Shown: positions 8,422-19,100, numbered from the stretch's first letter. The stretch is DNA of 64,000 nt from Stenotrophomonas sp. BIGb0135 (GCF_024810105.1 NZ_JANUDX010000007.1:167562-231561); one strand, 5' to 3'. Notes: generated by a model not told the origin, from the sequence alone. Numbers and translations: made by a program.

Positions 8422-9423
8422 TCAGTTGCTCCAGTTCGGCATCGGCATCGCATCGACCGGGATCGGTGCGGTGTCGTCGGCATCCTTGCCGCGCGCATGC
8501 TTGCCGCGCAGGTCGTTCTCGATCTGGTAGTTGCGGCGCTGCAGCCAGGCATCGCGGGTGAGCGCGTACTCGTCCACCGCGCTGTCGCGGATGTCATCCA
8601 GCGCCATCAGCTGCGAGCGCATGTCCACCAGCTGCAGGCCCTGCAGGCCGATGCGCAGCCGGTCCTGCTCGATCGTACGGATCGGCGACAGCGGGATGTC
8701 GCCGGCCAGGCCGAACACATCGCGCACGGTACGCGGGCCGAAGAACGGCAGTTCCACGTAACGCGAGCCGCGCCAGCCCCAGGCACCCAGGGTCTGGCCG
8801 AAGTCCTCACTGCGACGCGGCACCATCGCCTTGCTGGCCGGGTCGAACAGGCCGCCCACGCCCAGCGTGGAGTTCATCAGGAACCGGCCCAGGCTGTCCC
8901 AGGCATCGCCAGGGCGACCCTGCAGCAGCTGGTTGGTGATGGTCACCGGCGCACGCAGGTTGCTGAAGAAGTTGGTCACCCCGGTACGCGCGAAGCGCGG
9001 CACCACGTGGGTGTAGGCAGTGGCCAGCGGGCGGGCGACGGCACGGTCGACCACGTTGTTGAAGCTGTGCACCTTGCGGTTGAACGGTTCCCACGGATCG
9101 TAGGCAGGACGGCCGGGTTCGCTGCCGGTGGCACCGGGCGCGGGGCCACCGTACAACGCGGCGAAGTCGTCTTCGGCATCGGTCGGCGCCGACTCGCCAG
9201 CGGCCTGCGCCACCGGCGCGGCAGTGCCGTCGGTGGCCACGGCCGCGGCGGGTGCCGCCGCGCCGTCATCGACCGGGGGCACGGTGGCGGCGGGCGCGTC
9301 CTCGACCGGGGTCGAGGCGTCCACCGCAACGCTGGCCGGGGCGGCTTCACGCGCGGGTTTGCCGGCGCAGGCGGTGAGCGCCAGGGCCAGCACGAGGAAG
9401 GGGAGGGTGCGTATGACGTTCAT
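8422..9423 (-). CDS. mlaA: MlaA (VacJ) outer-membrane lipoprotein
   Basis: This 333-aa lipoprotein is the outer-membrane part of the Mla system, which removes misplaced phospholipids from the outer leaflet and passes them to MlaC. The ATG at 9421-9423 opens a lipoprotein signal, MNVIRTLPFLVLALALTAC, with a clear lipobox before Cys19. An Ala/Pro-rich linker covers residues 20-105. The MlaA core follows, beginning DPWEPFNRKVHSFNNVVDR, then VTNFFSNL, FLMNSTLGVGGLFDPA and the FGQTLGAWG and YVELPFFGP motifs. It is the last gene of the operon, one base after mlaB. In E. coli mlaA is unlinked to mlaFEDCB; here it is part of the operon. Confidence 0.95.
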   Translation of the reverse strand: MNVIRTLPFLVLALALTACAGKPAREAAPASVAVDASTPVEDAPAATVPPVDDGAAAPAAAVATDGTAAPVAQAAGESAPTDAEDDFAALYGGPAPGATGSEPGRPAYDPWEPFNRKVHSFNNVVDRAVARPLATAYTHVVPRFARTGVTNFFSNLRAPVTITNQLLQGRPGDAWDSLGRFLMNSTLGVGGLFDPASKAMVPRRSEDFGQTLGAWGWRGSRYVELPFFGPRTVRDVFGLAGDIPLSPIRTIEQDRLRIGLQGLQLVDMRSQLMALDDIRDSAVDEYALTRDAWLQRRNYQIENDLRGKHARGKDADDTAPIPVDAMPMPNWSN

Positions 9424-9424
9424 G

Positions 9425-9736
9425 TCAGCTCGCCGCAGTAGAGGCATTGAAATCCAGGGAGGGCGCCAACCGGTAGGCCGCGCCGAGTTCGTTGAAGCCG
9501 GCGGGGGCGCCGTTGAAACGGGGGTCGCTGCCCTGCGCACGCAGCCGCGCGGCCAGCTCGGCCAGCAGCGCCAGGCCGGCACTGTCCACCCGCGGTACCG
9601 CGGTCAGGTCCAGCACCTGCACGCCGCTGCTGGCCTGCAGCGCCGGCCACAGCGCGGTCACCGCCGCGCGGTCGAGCACCCCGCTGAAGACCAGCGCGGT
9701 GTCCTGCCGGCTGACGCTGGCCGGGTTACTTGCCAC
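9425..9736 (-). CDS. mlaB: MlaB STAS-domain protein
   Basis: This is a 103-aa single STAS domain. MlaB binds the MlaF ATPase and is needed for assembly and activity of the inner-membrane MlaFEDB complex. Visible STAS features are the strand LVFSGVLDRAAV near the N-terminus and VLDLTAVPRVDSAGLALL at about residues 40-57, with the conserved DSAG loop that contacts the ATPase. The best start is a GTG at 9734-9736, overlapping the mlaC stop by 11 bases, which suggests translational coupling. The longer frame upstream reads antisense-like, Arg/Ser-rich sequence and was rejected. Confidence 0.85.
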   Translation of the reverse strand: MASNPASVSRQDTALVFSGVLDRAAVTALWPALQASSGVQVLDLTAVPRVDSAGLALLAELAARLRAQGSDPRFNGAPAGFNELGAAYRLAPSLDFNASTAAS

Positions 9737-10382
9737 TCGGGGCGGCCTGCATGCTGCCGTTGCGCAGCTCGGCGGCCACCTGCTGAATCGACTTCTGGCG
9801 CAGCGGGGCGTCGAACTGGGTCTTGAAGGTCTGCACGTAGGAGATGCCTTCGATGGCGACATCGAAGATCTTCCACTGGCCGTTGACGTTGCGCATCAGG
9901 TAATCGACCGGGGTTGCTTCGCTGCCGGCGCGCACCAGTTCGGTGGACACCTTGACGCCGCGGTTGCCCGGCAGCGGGGCTTCGGACTTCAGGCGGAAGC
10001 TGGGCTTGCCCTGGATGTCCAGCAGCGCCGAACCGTAGCGCTGCATCAGGTTGTCGGCCATGGCGTCGGCGAACAGCTTCACATCGGCGTCGGAAGCTCC
10101 GCGGCCGTGCACGCCCAGCACCAGGCGGGCGGCGTAGTCGCGGTCGAAGGTCTTGGTCAGCTCACCGTTGATGAAGCTGCGCAGCGCGGCCGGGTTGCTG
10201 CGGAACTCGCCGCGACGCTGCTGCAGCGTGGACAGGATGCGGGTGCTGGCATCCAGCACGACCGTGCCGGCCTGGCCCTGCGAGGCACTGGTGGCGGCCG
10301 GTGCGGCCTGGGCGAAGCTGAGCGAAGGGACGCTGGCGAGCAGGGCCGAGGCCAGCAGGACCGGGATCAGTTTGGTTTTCAT
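9726..10382 (-). CDS. mlaC: MlaC periplasmic phospholipid-binding protein
   Basis: The protein has 218 aa. MlaC shuttles phospholipid between MlaA at the outer membrane and MlaD at the inner membrane. A Sec signal peptide is seen, MKTKLIPVLLASALLASVPS with cleavage near SFAQA. The mature part has the family pattern RRGEFRSNPAALRSFINGEL, then RDYAARLVLGVHGR, and PVDYLMRNVNGQWKIFDVAI with the downstream EGISYVQTFKTQF motif. The start overlaps the mlaD stop (TAATG). It is slightly longer than E. coli MlaC because of a C-terminal tail that overlaps mlaB. Confidence 0.93.
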   Translation of the reverse strand: MKTKLIPVLLASALLASVPSLSFAQAAPAATSASQGQAGTVVLDASTRILSTLQQRRGEFRSNPAALRSFINGELTKTFDRDYAARLVLGVHGRGASDADVKLFADAMADNLMQRYGSALLDIQGKPSFRLKSEAPLPGNRGVKVSTELVRAGSEATPVDYLMRNVNGQWKIFDVAIEGISYVQTFKTQFDAPLRQKSIQQVAAELRNGSMQAAPSGK

Positions 10383-10906
10383 TAGTGGGCTTCCGTAGCC
10401 GGTGCTTCCGCACCGGGAGCATCCTGGGGAGCGGCGCCGCCGGCGTTGGCCGGGCCACTGAACATGTACTTGCCGACCAGCTGCAGCAGATCCACCGCCG
10501 GCTGGGTGAACACGATCTCGTCGCCGGACTTGAGCACGTCCGGATCACCGCCGGGCTGTAGTCCGATATAGCTCTCGCCGAGCAAACCGCTGGTGAATAT
10601 GCCCGCGGAGGTGTCGGCCGGCAGGTCCTTGAACTTGCCGTCCAGCGTCAGGGTGACGATGGAGTCGAACTTGGTCGGGTCCAGCTCGATGCTGGAGACC
10701 TGGCCGACCACCACGCCGCCGATCTTGACCGGGGCCTGCTTGCGCAGCTGCCCGATCTGGGTGAAGCGCGCCTTCAGCTCATAGCCGTCGCCGCCCAGGC
10801 CCCACCGTTGGTTGGTGGAAGCCATGGCGAGCACCAGCAGCGAGGCCAGCGCCAGCAGCAGGAAGGCGCCGACGGAAAATTCGAGTCTGGGACCGCGGAT
10901 GGCCAT
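10382..10906 (-). CDS. mlaD: MlaD MCE-domain substrate-binding protein
   Basis: This 174-aa protein is anchored by one N-terminal membrane helix (residues about 9-29, VGAFLLLALASLLVLAMAS). One MCE domain follows, with YELKARFTQIGQLRKQAPVK and IGGVVVGQV. A FTSGLLGESYIGLQPGGD stretch carries the pore-loop region. MlaD forms the hexameric ring on MlaFE that collects lipid from MlaC. The C-terminal Ala/Pro-rich tail is of no known function. There is a 95-base gap to mlaE, the longest in the operon. Confidence 0.94.
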   Translation of the reverse strand: MAIRGPRLEFSVGAFLLLALASLLVLAMASTNQRWGLGGDGYELKARFTQIGQLRKQAPVKIGGVVVGQVSSIELDPTKFDSIVTLTLDGKFKDLPADTSAGIFTSGLLGESYIGLQPGGDPDVLKSGDEIVFTQPAVDLLQLVGKYMFSGPANAGGAAPQDAPGAEAPATEAH

Positions 10907-11001
10907 GGGGTTATCTCACTGTTCTTTGTCAGGTGCCCGGACAGGTGCCCGGGCGGGGAGTCGTTGCGAACCGATGGCGTGCACCGGCCTGCGCCAGGCG
11001 G

Positions 11002-11751
11002 TTACCGGAACATCATGGCCGACAGCACGAAGTTGAACATCAGCACCAGCAGCGAGGCGTTGACCACCGCGCGGGTGGTTGCCACCGAGGTGCCCTCGAT
11101 GGTGGGTTCGGCGTGGAAACCCACGTACGACGCCACCAGTGCCGCGGTACCACCGAAAATGGCCGACTTCAGCATCGCCACGCCGAAATCGTCCCAGAAA
11201 TCCACGCTGTTGCTCAGCGCCGACCAGAACACGCCGTTGTCCAGCCCCAGCACGTGCACGGCTTCGAAGTAACTGGCGCTGATCGCCAGCGAGCAGAAGA
11301 TGCCGGTCAGCAGTGGCACGGTCAGCACCGCCGCCCAGAAGCGCGGCGCGACGACCTTGGCGACCGGGTCGATGGCCATCAGCTCCAGTGCCTTGATCTG
11401 GTCGGTGGCGCGCATCAGGCCCAGTTCGGCGGCGATCGAGCTGCCGGCCCGGCCGATGAACAGCAGCGCGGTCAGCACCGGGGCCAGTTCGCGGTACAGC
11501 GACAGGCCGAGCAGGGTGGACAGCGCGTCGGCCGCACCGAAGGTGGTCAGCGTGCGGTAGCCCTGCAGGGTCAGCACCAGGCCGACGAACGCGCCGCCGA
11601 CGGCGATGATCGGCAGCGAGCGCGCGCCCACCTTGTAGATCTCGCGGGTGAGCTCGGCCAGGAAGTCGGCGGTGGGCAGCGAGCCGCGCAGCACCGTCAA
11701 CGAGAACAGGCCGGCGCGGCCCAGCGAGCGGGTGGCGTCAACGAACGGCAT
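11002..11751 (-). CDS. mlaE: MlaE permease
   Basis: This 249-aa inner-membrane permease of the Mla ABC transporter has about five to six hydrophobic segments. It shows the family signature GRAGSSIAAELGLMRATDQI with nearby ALELMAIDP (about residues 100-130), which contacts MlaF. The ATG at 11749-11751 overlaps the mlaF stop. The open frame continues far upstream through mlaF, but that extension is a shadow. The last helix region ends FVLSAMMFR. Confidence 0.95.
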   Translation of the reverse strand: MPFVDATRSLGRAGLFSLTVLRGSLPTADFLAELTREIYKVGARSLPIIAVGGAFVGLVLTLQGYRTLTTFGAADALSTLLGLSLYRELAPVLTALLFIGRAGSSIAAELGLMRATDQIKALELMAIDPVAKVVAPRFWAAVLTVPLLTGIFCSLAISASYFEAVHVLGLDNGVFWSALSNSVDFWDDFGVAMLKSAIFGGTAALVASYVGFHAEPTIEGTSVATTRAVVNASLLVLMFNFVLSAMMFR

Positions 11752-12548
11752 CAGGCAACCCTCGCGCGCGGCGCGGCATCGAACGGAATCGGGCCATCCG
11801 GCTGGCCATGCAGGAACTGCCGCAGCAGCGGGTCCTGGCTGGATTCCAGCGCGGCCGGGCTGCCCTGGAAGACCACCCCGCCATTGGCGATCGCAATCAC
11901 CTGGTCGCAGATCGGCAGGGTCTCGTGCACGTGGTGGCTGACGATGATGCTGGTCAGGCCCAGGCTGTGGTTGAGACGCTGGATTAGGCTCATGATCACC
12001 CCCGAGGCGATCGGGTCCAGCCCGGTCAGCGGCTCGTCGTAGATCATCAGCGGCGGGTCCAGGGCCAGCGCGCGGGCCAGCGCCACGCGCCGCGCCATGC
12101 CGCCGGACAGCTCGCGCGGCCAGGCATCGGCGGCGGCCAGCAGGCCCACCGCGTGCAGCTTCATCTGTACCAGCCGGCGCAGCACCGGCGCCGGCAGGCG
12201 GGTATGGGTGCGCAGCGGCAGCGCGACATTCTCGGCCACGGTCAGGTCGGTGAGCAGGCCATTGCCCTGCAGCAGCACGCCCACGCTCTTGCGCATCTCC
12301 AGCAGCGCGCTGCTGCCGGTGGGGATCGGCTTGCCGAACAGGGTGACCTGGCCGGCGACCGGGCGCAGTTCGCCGGTGAGCGCGGCCAGCAGCGTGGACT
12401 TGCCGCTGCCCGACGGGCCCAGCACGGCGGTGATGCTGCCGCGCGGCACCTGCAGCGAAACGTCGCGCAGGATGCTGCGACCGCCGCGATCGATGCGCAC
12501 GTTGGTCAACTGCACCAGAGGTTCTTCGGAAGCCGTCATGGACGCCAT
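11751..12548 (-). CDS. mlaF: MlaF ATP-binding protein
   Basis: The ATPase has 265 aa. Walker A is GPSGSGKST at about residues 48-56, the Q-loop lies in LLQGNGLL, the ABC signature is LSGGMARR, and Walker B is LMIYDEPLTGLDP with a SHH switch histidine. It drives lipid movement through MlaE. Two starts are possible: ATG at 12546-12548 with GGA nine bases upstream, or ATG at 12537-12539. I chose the first. It is the first gene of the operon and is divergent from recC across about 200 bases that must hold both promoters; I could not pick out convincing boxes. Confidence 0.94.
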   Translation of the reverse strand: MASMTASEEPLVQLTNVRIDRGGRSILRDVSLQVPRGSITAVLGPSGSGKSTLLAALTGELRPVAGQVTLFGKPIPTGSSALLEMRKSVGVLLQGNGLLTDLTVAENVALPLRTHTRLPAPVLRRLVQMKLHAVGLLAAADAWPRELSGGMARRVALARALALDPPLMIYDEPLTGLDPIASGVIMSLIQRLNHSLGLTSIIVSHHVHETLPICDQVIAIANGGVVFQGSPAALESSQDPLLRQFLHGQPDGPIPFDAAPRARVA

Positions 12549-12754
12549 TAACAAAATTCCAACGTTGTAAGATCGTGGTGAACGGCTGAACATAACCGAA
12601 CTGGACCGTGCAGTATTGTCGCACGTCGCCAACCGCCGGCCTGCGGCGCCGCTCGCAACACACCGTGTCGAGCGCCGACATGCCTGCCCTGCGCAGCCAC
12701 CCCCGGTGCCTGGCCGCCCTCGTGATCGACCGCCCGCTGCGGCACACTGGCGCG

Positions 12755-15700
12755 ATGACCGATGCTGCATCCGACTTCCGCCTGTACCACTCCAACTCCC
12801 TCGACGTGCTGGCCGCCCTGCTCGCCAGCGCCGTGCGCACGCCCGTGCCGGGCCAGTCGATCCTGGTCCCGGAGGTGGTGCTGATCCCGCAGGTGGCGAT
12901 GCGGCGCTGGCTGCAGTCCAGCTTGGCGGTCGAGTATGGCATTGCGGCCAACCTGGACTTCCTCACCCCCGGCGAGTTCGTCGCGCGGGCGCTCAATGCC
13001 AACGTGCCCGGCGAGCATGACGACCTCACCGCCGCCGCCCTGCGCTGGAAGCTGTATGCGGCACTGACCGACCCGAACCTGCTGGCGCAGGCGCCGATGC
13101 GCGCGCTGCAGGCCTACCTGTCCGTGGCCGATCCGCTCAAGCCGTGGGCGTTGGCGGGCGAGCTGGCGGCGGTCTTCGAGAAGTACCAGGCCTGGCGCCG
13201 CGACTGGCTGCTGCGCTGGGAGGCCGGCGCCGACGCGCACGACCCACAGGCGATCCTGTGGCGGCACATCGCCAGCGGCCACCAGTACCGGGCACGCCGC
13301 ATCGATGCCTACCTGTCGCGTTTCGAAGGTGCCGGCCAGCCGCTGCCCCAGGGCCTGCCGGCGCGGGTATTCGCCTTCGCCACGCTCAACATCTCCCCGG
13401 ACGTGCTGCGGGTGATGGCCACCCAGGCGCGGGTGGGCACGCTGCATTTCTACCTGCCCACGCCCACCCAGGCCTACTGGGGCGACCTGCAGACCCTGGG
13501 CGAAAAGCTGCGCAGCGGTGCGCCGGACCCGTTCGGCGAGGCGGCGGGCGAGAACCGCCTGCTGCAGGCCTGGGGCGCGGCCGGCCGCGACTTCATGGCG
13601 GTGCTGGGCAGCTACGAAGTGGTGCACCCCTCCGGCGAGATCGCCGCCTACGACGATCCCGAAGACGATGTGCGCCCGGACATGGCCCACGGCGGGCTCG
13701 CCGACAGCCTGTTGCACCGCCTGCAGCGCGATCTGTTCCACCGCCGCGGGCAACCCGCCGGTGCGCGCCGCGACAGCCTGCGGCGCGACGATCCCAGCCT
13801 GCAGGTGCATGCCTGCCACACCCGCCTGCGCGAACTGCAGGTGCTGCACGACCAGCTGCGCGGCCTGCTCCAGGACCCGCGCTTCGATCCACCGCTGCAG
13901 GCGCGCGAGATCGCGGTGCTGGCCCCGGACATCGACCCGTACGTGCCCTACCTGGAAGCGGTGTTCGGCGGCCGCAGCGGTGGCGATGAACACATTCCCT
14001 ATGCGCTGGCCGACACCAGCCCGCTGGCCGGCGAGCCGCTGGCCGACGTGTTCGTGCACCTGCTCGGCCTGCCGGTGTCGCGCTTCGGCCTGAACGAAGT
14101 GCTCGACCTGCTGGCCAGCGCGCCACTGGCCGATGCGGCCGGGCTGGACGCAGCGGCCTTCGACCGCCTGCACGACTGGCTGCAGGCCGCCGGCGCGCGC
14201 TGGGGGCTGGATGCCCAGCATCGCCAGCAGCACCAGGCGCCGCGCGATGACGCGTTCACCTGGCAGTTCGCGCTGGACCGCCTGCTGCTCGGCCATGCCA
14301 GCGGCGGCGAGGGTGACATCGCCGGGGTGGCGCCGTGGCCGGAACTGGAGGGCAGCGCGCTGGAGGCGCTGGACCGCCTGCTCGCGCTGCTGCGGGTGCT
14401 GGCCCGCTACCAGCAGGCGCTGGGCAAGGCATTGCCGCCGGCGCAGTGGCGCACCCGCCTGCTGGGCATGCTGGATGCGCTGTTGCCCGAACCGCCGCAG
14501 GCGGCCAACAGCCAGCGCGCGCTGGAGCGCCTGCGCAAGTTGATCAACGAATTCGCGCGCGACGCGGCGCAGGCCGGTTTCGCCGGCGACGTGGCGCCGG
14601 AGGTGGTGCGCGCGCATTTCGCCGGGGTGCTGGCCGAAGCCGACACCCGCGCGCCGCTGCTCACCGGCGGCATCAGCTTCGGGCGCATGGTGCCGATGCG
14701 GCTGCTGCCGTTCCGGGTGATCTGCGTGCTGGGCCTGAACGATGGCGACTTCCCGCGCCGCGATCCGGCCGCCGGGCTCAACCAGCTCACCGCCGAACTG
14801 GGCACCGACAAGCGCCGGCATGGCGACCGTTCGCTGCGCGAGGATGATCGTTTCCTGTTCCTGCAGCTGTTCGCGTCGGCGCAGGACGTGTTCTACCTGA
14901 GCTATCTCGGCGCCGATCCACGCGACGGCAGCGTGCGTGAGCCGTCGGTGCTGGTCAGCGAATTGATCGACGCGGCGGCGGCCTATCACCAGGTGCCGGC
15001 CGATGCGGCCCGGCAACTGACCGTGCGGCATTCGCTGCAGCCGTTCGCCCCGGCGGCCTTTGGCGGCGGCGACGAACCACGGCGCTTCAGCTACCGCCAG
15101 CAATGGCACCCGGCCGCCGGCTCGCTGGGCGGGCAACGACGCGCGCTGGCGGCGTGGTTCGATGCGCCGCTGCCGGTCCCGGAGACGCTGCTGGACGAGG
15201 CCGAACTGAGCCTGGATGCGCTGCGCCGCTTCCTCACCGACCCGGCCAGCCAGTTTCTTTCGCAGCGTCTCGGCCTGCGCCTGCCCGAGGATCTTGGCGA
15301 TGCCGATGACGTGGAGCCGTTGGTGATGGCCACGCGCGGCAGCGACACCCTGTTGCTGCAGCAGGCGGTGATCCAGGCCACCCTCGAGGACGACGCCACG
15401 CCGCTGTATCCGCGCCTGCGCGCCCGCGCCCTGCTGCCGTCCGGTGCCCTGGGCGAGCGCCAGTTCGAGGTACTGCAGGCACAGACCCGCCCGTATGCGC
15501 AGGCGCTGGCGCAGTGGCAGGCCGGCACCCGCGCCGACAGCCGCCGCTACGAGGTGGAGATCGACGGGGTGCGCCTGCATGGCCGGGTCGAGGGCGTGCA
15601 TCCACAGGGGCTGGTGCGGTTGCGCCCCGGCCAGCTCAATGCCCGCGCGGCGATCCGCCACGGGCTGGACTGGCTGCTGGCCAACGCGGCCGGGGATGCG

Positions 15701-16102
15701 CTGCCGCTGGTGCAGTTCCACGATGCCGGCGACAACCGCCTGGGCCCACACGAACGCGCGCCGCTGGGCAGTGCGCAGGCCCGGCAGGTACTGCGCCGGC
15801 TGCTGCAGCTGCGCCACGAAGGGCTGCGTGCCCCGTTGCTGTATGCGCCGTCCACCGGCTGGGCGCTGTACACCGCCGCGGAGGCCAAGCGCGACGCGGA
15901 GGGGCGCGCGAAGTGGTACGGCAGCGACCGCAGCTGGGGCGAATCCAGCGGCGCTGCCTACCAGTTGGCGCTGCGCGGGCGCGATCCGTTCGCCACCTCG
16001 GACACCTATCAACAGCTCCTGCACAACAGCCTGGTGGTGTTCACCGCGGTGTGCGAAGGCCGCGTCTTCGCCGGCCTGGAACCACAAGGCCTCGCACGAT
16101 GA
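12755..16102 (+). CDS. recC: Exodeoxyribonuclease V gamma subunit RecC
   Basis: The protein has 1115 aa, the usual RecC length. RecC splits the duplex for the two motor subunits and reads Chi. The N-terminus FRLYHSNSLDVLAALLA is the conserved RecC opening, followed by VLIPQVAMRRWLQSSLAVEY. The inactive helicase-like core includes LLTGGISFGRMVPMR and LPFRVICVLGLNDGDFPRRD near residues 640-670, and the C-terminal inactive nuclease-like domain follows. The ATG at 12755 matches this conserved start; an in-frame extension to 12608 was rejected. Its stop overlaps recB (ATGA). The E. coli gene ptrA, found between recC and recB there, is absent. Confidence 0.95.
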   Translation: MTDAASDFRLYHSNSLDVLAALLASAVRTPVPGQSILVPEVVLIPQVAMRRWLQSSLAVEYGIAANLDFLTPGEFVARALNANVPGEHDDLTAAALRWKLYAALTDPNLLAQAPMRALQAYLSVADPLKPWALAGELAAVFEKYQAWRRDWLLRWEAGADAHDPQAILWRHIASGHQYRARRIDAYLSRFEGAGQPLPQGLPARVFAFATLNISPDVLRVMATQARVGTLHFYLPTPTQAYWGDLQTLGEKLRSGAPDPFGEAAGENRLLQAWGAAGRDFMAVLGSYEVVHPSGEIAAYDDPEDDVRPDMAHGGLADSLLHRLQRDLFHRRGQPAGARRDSLRRDDPSLQVHACHTRLRELQVLHDQLRGLLQDPRFDPPLQAREIAVLAPDIDPYVPYLEAVFGGRSGGDEHIPYALADTSPLAGEPLADVFVHLLGLPVSRFGLNEVLDLLASAPLADAAGLDAAAFDRLHDWLQAAGARWGLDAQHRQQHQAPRDDAFTWQFALDRLLLGHASGGEGDIAGVAPWPELEGSALEALDRLLALLRVLARYQQALGKALPPAQWRTRLLGMLDALLPEPPQAANSQRALERLRKLINEFARDAAQAGFAGDVAPEVVRAHFAGVLAEADTRAPLLTGGISFGRMVPMRLLPFRVICVLGLNDGDFPRRDPAAGLNQLTAELGTDKRRHGDRSLREDDRFLFLQLFASAQDVFYLSYLGADPRDGSVREPSVLVSELIDAAAAYHQVPADAARQLTVRHSLQPFAPAAFGGGDEPRRFSYRQQWHPAAGSLGGQRRALAAWFDAPLPVPETLLDEAELSLDALRRFLTDPASQFLSQRLGLRLPEDLGDADDVEPLVMATRGSDTLLLQQAVIQATLEDDATPLYPRLRARALLPSGALGERQFEVLQAQTRPYAQALAQWQAGTRADSRRYEVEIDGVRLHGRVEGVHPQGLVRLRPGQLNARAAIRHGLDWLLANAAGDALPLVQFHDAGDNRLGPHERAPLGSAQARQVLRRLLQLRHEGLRAPLLYAPSTGWALYTAAEAKRDAEGRAKWYGSDRSWGESSGAAYQLALRGRDPFATSDTYQQLLHNSLVVFTAVCEGRVFAGLEPQGLAR

Positions 16103-19100
16103 ACACACCCGACCTGCTGGATGACCCCTACCTGGCGCTGCCGCTGGAGGGCGTGCGCCTGATCGAGGCCAGCGCCGGCACCGGCAAGACCTTCACCTTG
16201 GCCACGCTGTTCACCCGCCTGGTGGTGGAAAAGGGGATGCGCATCGGCCAGATCCTGGCGGTGACCTTCACCGACGCGGCCACCCAGGAACTGCGCAAGC
16301 GCATCCGCGAGCGGTTGGCGCTGGCCGCGCAGCTGGTTGAACGCGCACCCGGCGAGGACGACAGCCCGGAGGTGGCGCTGACCCGGTTGATCCTGCAACG
16401 GCAGCTCGGGTTGGGCGAGGAACGCCCGGCCGCGCTGGCACGCCGCCTGCAGACCGCCGCCGATGAAATCGACCTGGCCTCGATCTTCACCATCCACGGC
16501 TTCTGCACCCGCGTGCTGCGCGAGCACGCGCTGGAGAGCGGGCATACGTTCGATCCGCCGACCCTGCTGCCCAGCGAACGCGCGCTGCACGATGAACTGG
16601 CCGCCGACCTGTGGCGCGTGTATGCCAACGATGCGGCCACCGTGGATGCGCTGACCCGGTTGTGGTCCTCGCCGGAGGCGCTGGCCGCCGATATGGGCAC
16701 GCTCATCAAGCCACTGCCGCTGTTGCCGGCGATACCCGCCGGGCTCGAGCACGACCCACGCCCGGCACACGCCCAGGCCGCGCACCAGCTCGCCGCGGCC
16801 TACCGCGACCATGGCGAGGCCTTCATGGGCGAGCTCTGCGCGGCGGTGGAGAACAAGGTGCTCAACGGCAACAGCTACAAGCTGGCCTGGCTGGAGCCGT
16901 TGGCGGTGCAGCTGCATCGCTGGGCCGGTGCCGCGGACCCGGACACGCCGCTGGAGGCCGACGTGGAGCGGCTGCGCCGGCTGGGCGTGGAGGAACTGGC
17001 CGCGCGCACCAACAAGGCGCACGCCGGCAAGGCGCCGCAGTCGCCGCTGCAGCACGCGCTGGCGGTGTACGTGGCGGCCGCCGATACGCTGGCGCAGTGG
17101 CAACGCGGGCAGGCCATCGCGTTCCTGCACGCGCTGCGCGACGAGGCCCGGACGCGACTGGACGAACTGAAGCGGATCGGCCGCGTGCAGACCTATGACG
17201 ACCTGATCGATGGCGTTGCCGATGCGCTGGAGGGACCGCACCGCGCGGTGCTGGTGCAGCAGTTGCGCGCGCAGTACGCGATCGCGCTGGTGGATGAGTT
17301 CCAGGACACCGACGATCGCCAGTGGGGCATCTTCCAGCGCGTGTTCGGCGATTCGCCGGAAACCCGCGCGGCCGGCCTGGCCCCGGCGCTGTTCCTGATC
17401 GGGGACCCCAAGCAGGCCATCTACGGTTTCCGCGGTGGCGACATCCACACCTATCTCAAGGCCAAGCACCAGGCCGATGCGGCGCCCCCGCTGGACCGCA
17501 ACTTCCGCTCGCGCCCGGCGGTGCTGCAGGCCATCCAGGCGCTGTACGCCAACGCCGGCGCCGACGCCTTCCTCGAGGCGGACATCGGTTTCGAGCCTGT
17601 GCAGCCGGGCAGCACGCGCGTGGACGCCGATTTCCTGCGCGATGGGGTGCCCGCGCCCGGCTTGACCGTGCGCGTGCTGCACAACCCCGACGGCGGCGCA
17701 CTCAAGGCCGATCCGTCCCGCGCCCAGGCCGGCGATGCCTGCGTGGCCGCCATCCACCAGCTGCTCAGCGAAGCCCGCCAGGGCCGTACGCTGTTGCGCG
17801 GGCAACCGGTGCAGCCGGGCGACATCGCCGTGCTGGTGCGCTCGCACCGCGAGGCCACGCGCATCCAGCAGGCGCTCAGCGCGGTGGGTATCCCGGCCGT
17901 GGCCGCCGGCAAGCAGAGCCTGTATGCCACCGCAGAGGCGCACGACCTGCGCCTGCTGCTGCTGGCCCTGCTGCAGCCGGCCGACGAAGGCCGCCTGCGC
18001 GCAGCGCTGTCCACGGTGCTGCTGGGCGAGGATGCGGCGGCCATCGATGCGATGGAGCGCGAAGGCGATGCGCAGCGCAGTTTCCAGATCCGCCTGCTGC
18101 TGTGGCGCGAGCGCTGGCAGCGCGGCGGGCCGTTCGCGGTGATCGCCGACCTGTGTGCCGAGCATGCCGAGCGCCTGCTGGGCCTGCTCGATGGCGAGCG
18201 CCGGCTGACCAACTACCTGCAGCTGGGGGAACTGCTGCAACAGGCCGCCGCGCAGACGCTGGGCATGCACGGCCTGCTGGACTGGCTGCAGGTGCAGATG
18301 GCGCACGCCGACCAGGACGACGAGCAGCAGCTGCTGCGGCTGGAGTCGGATGCACGCCGCGTGCAGATCATCACCCTGCACAAGAGCAAGGGCCTGGAGT
18401 ATCCGCTGGTGTTCCTGCCGTTCGTGGGCATCGGCGGCCAGGGCCCCAACACCGACGCCCATTGCACGGTGTATGCCCACGGCCGCCGCGAGCTGCACTG
18501 GAAGATGGACAAGGACCCCGCCTGGGACGAGGCCAGCACGCGCAACACGCAGGAGCAGCAGGCCGAAGACGCGCGCCTGCTCTACGTGGGCCTGACCCGC
18601 GCCGAGCACGCGCTGTGGATCGCCGCGGGCGACCTGGCCGGGCTGGCGAAGACCCGTTTGGCGCCCATGCTGGCCGACCTGGAGGCGCTGCGTGCGCACC
18701 CGGCAGTCGCCGTGGTCGACACGCCGCTGGAGCCGCGCCCGCCGCAACTGGCGGTCGAGCGCGACGGCGAACTGCCGCCGGTCCGCGCGCTCACCCGGCG
18801 CATCCCGCACGACTGGTGGGTGTACAGCTTCACCCAGCTGGCGCATGCCGACGCCGGCCACGATACCGACGCGGCGGCCACCGAAGTCCCCGCGCCGGCG
18901 GCCGACGAACCGGCCGGGGTGGACCTCAGCCTGGAGGCGGATCCGGCGGTGCCGGTGAGCGAAGAGGAGATCGACCCGCGCTTCATGGGCAGCCGCTTCG
19001 GCAACGTGCTGCACGATGCGCTGGAGAACACCGACTTCGCGTGCTGGGCAGGCTGGCAGCCGGGACAACCGGCGCCGGAGGAACAGGCGCAGGTGCTGCG

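Noticed and set aside
12548..16108. 1186-codon minus-strand frame opposite recC
   Set aside because: It is a composition shadow of recC with Gln/Arg/Ala-rich text and no family features.
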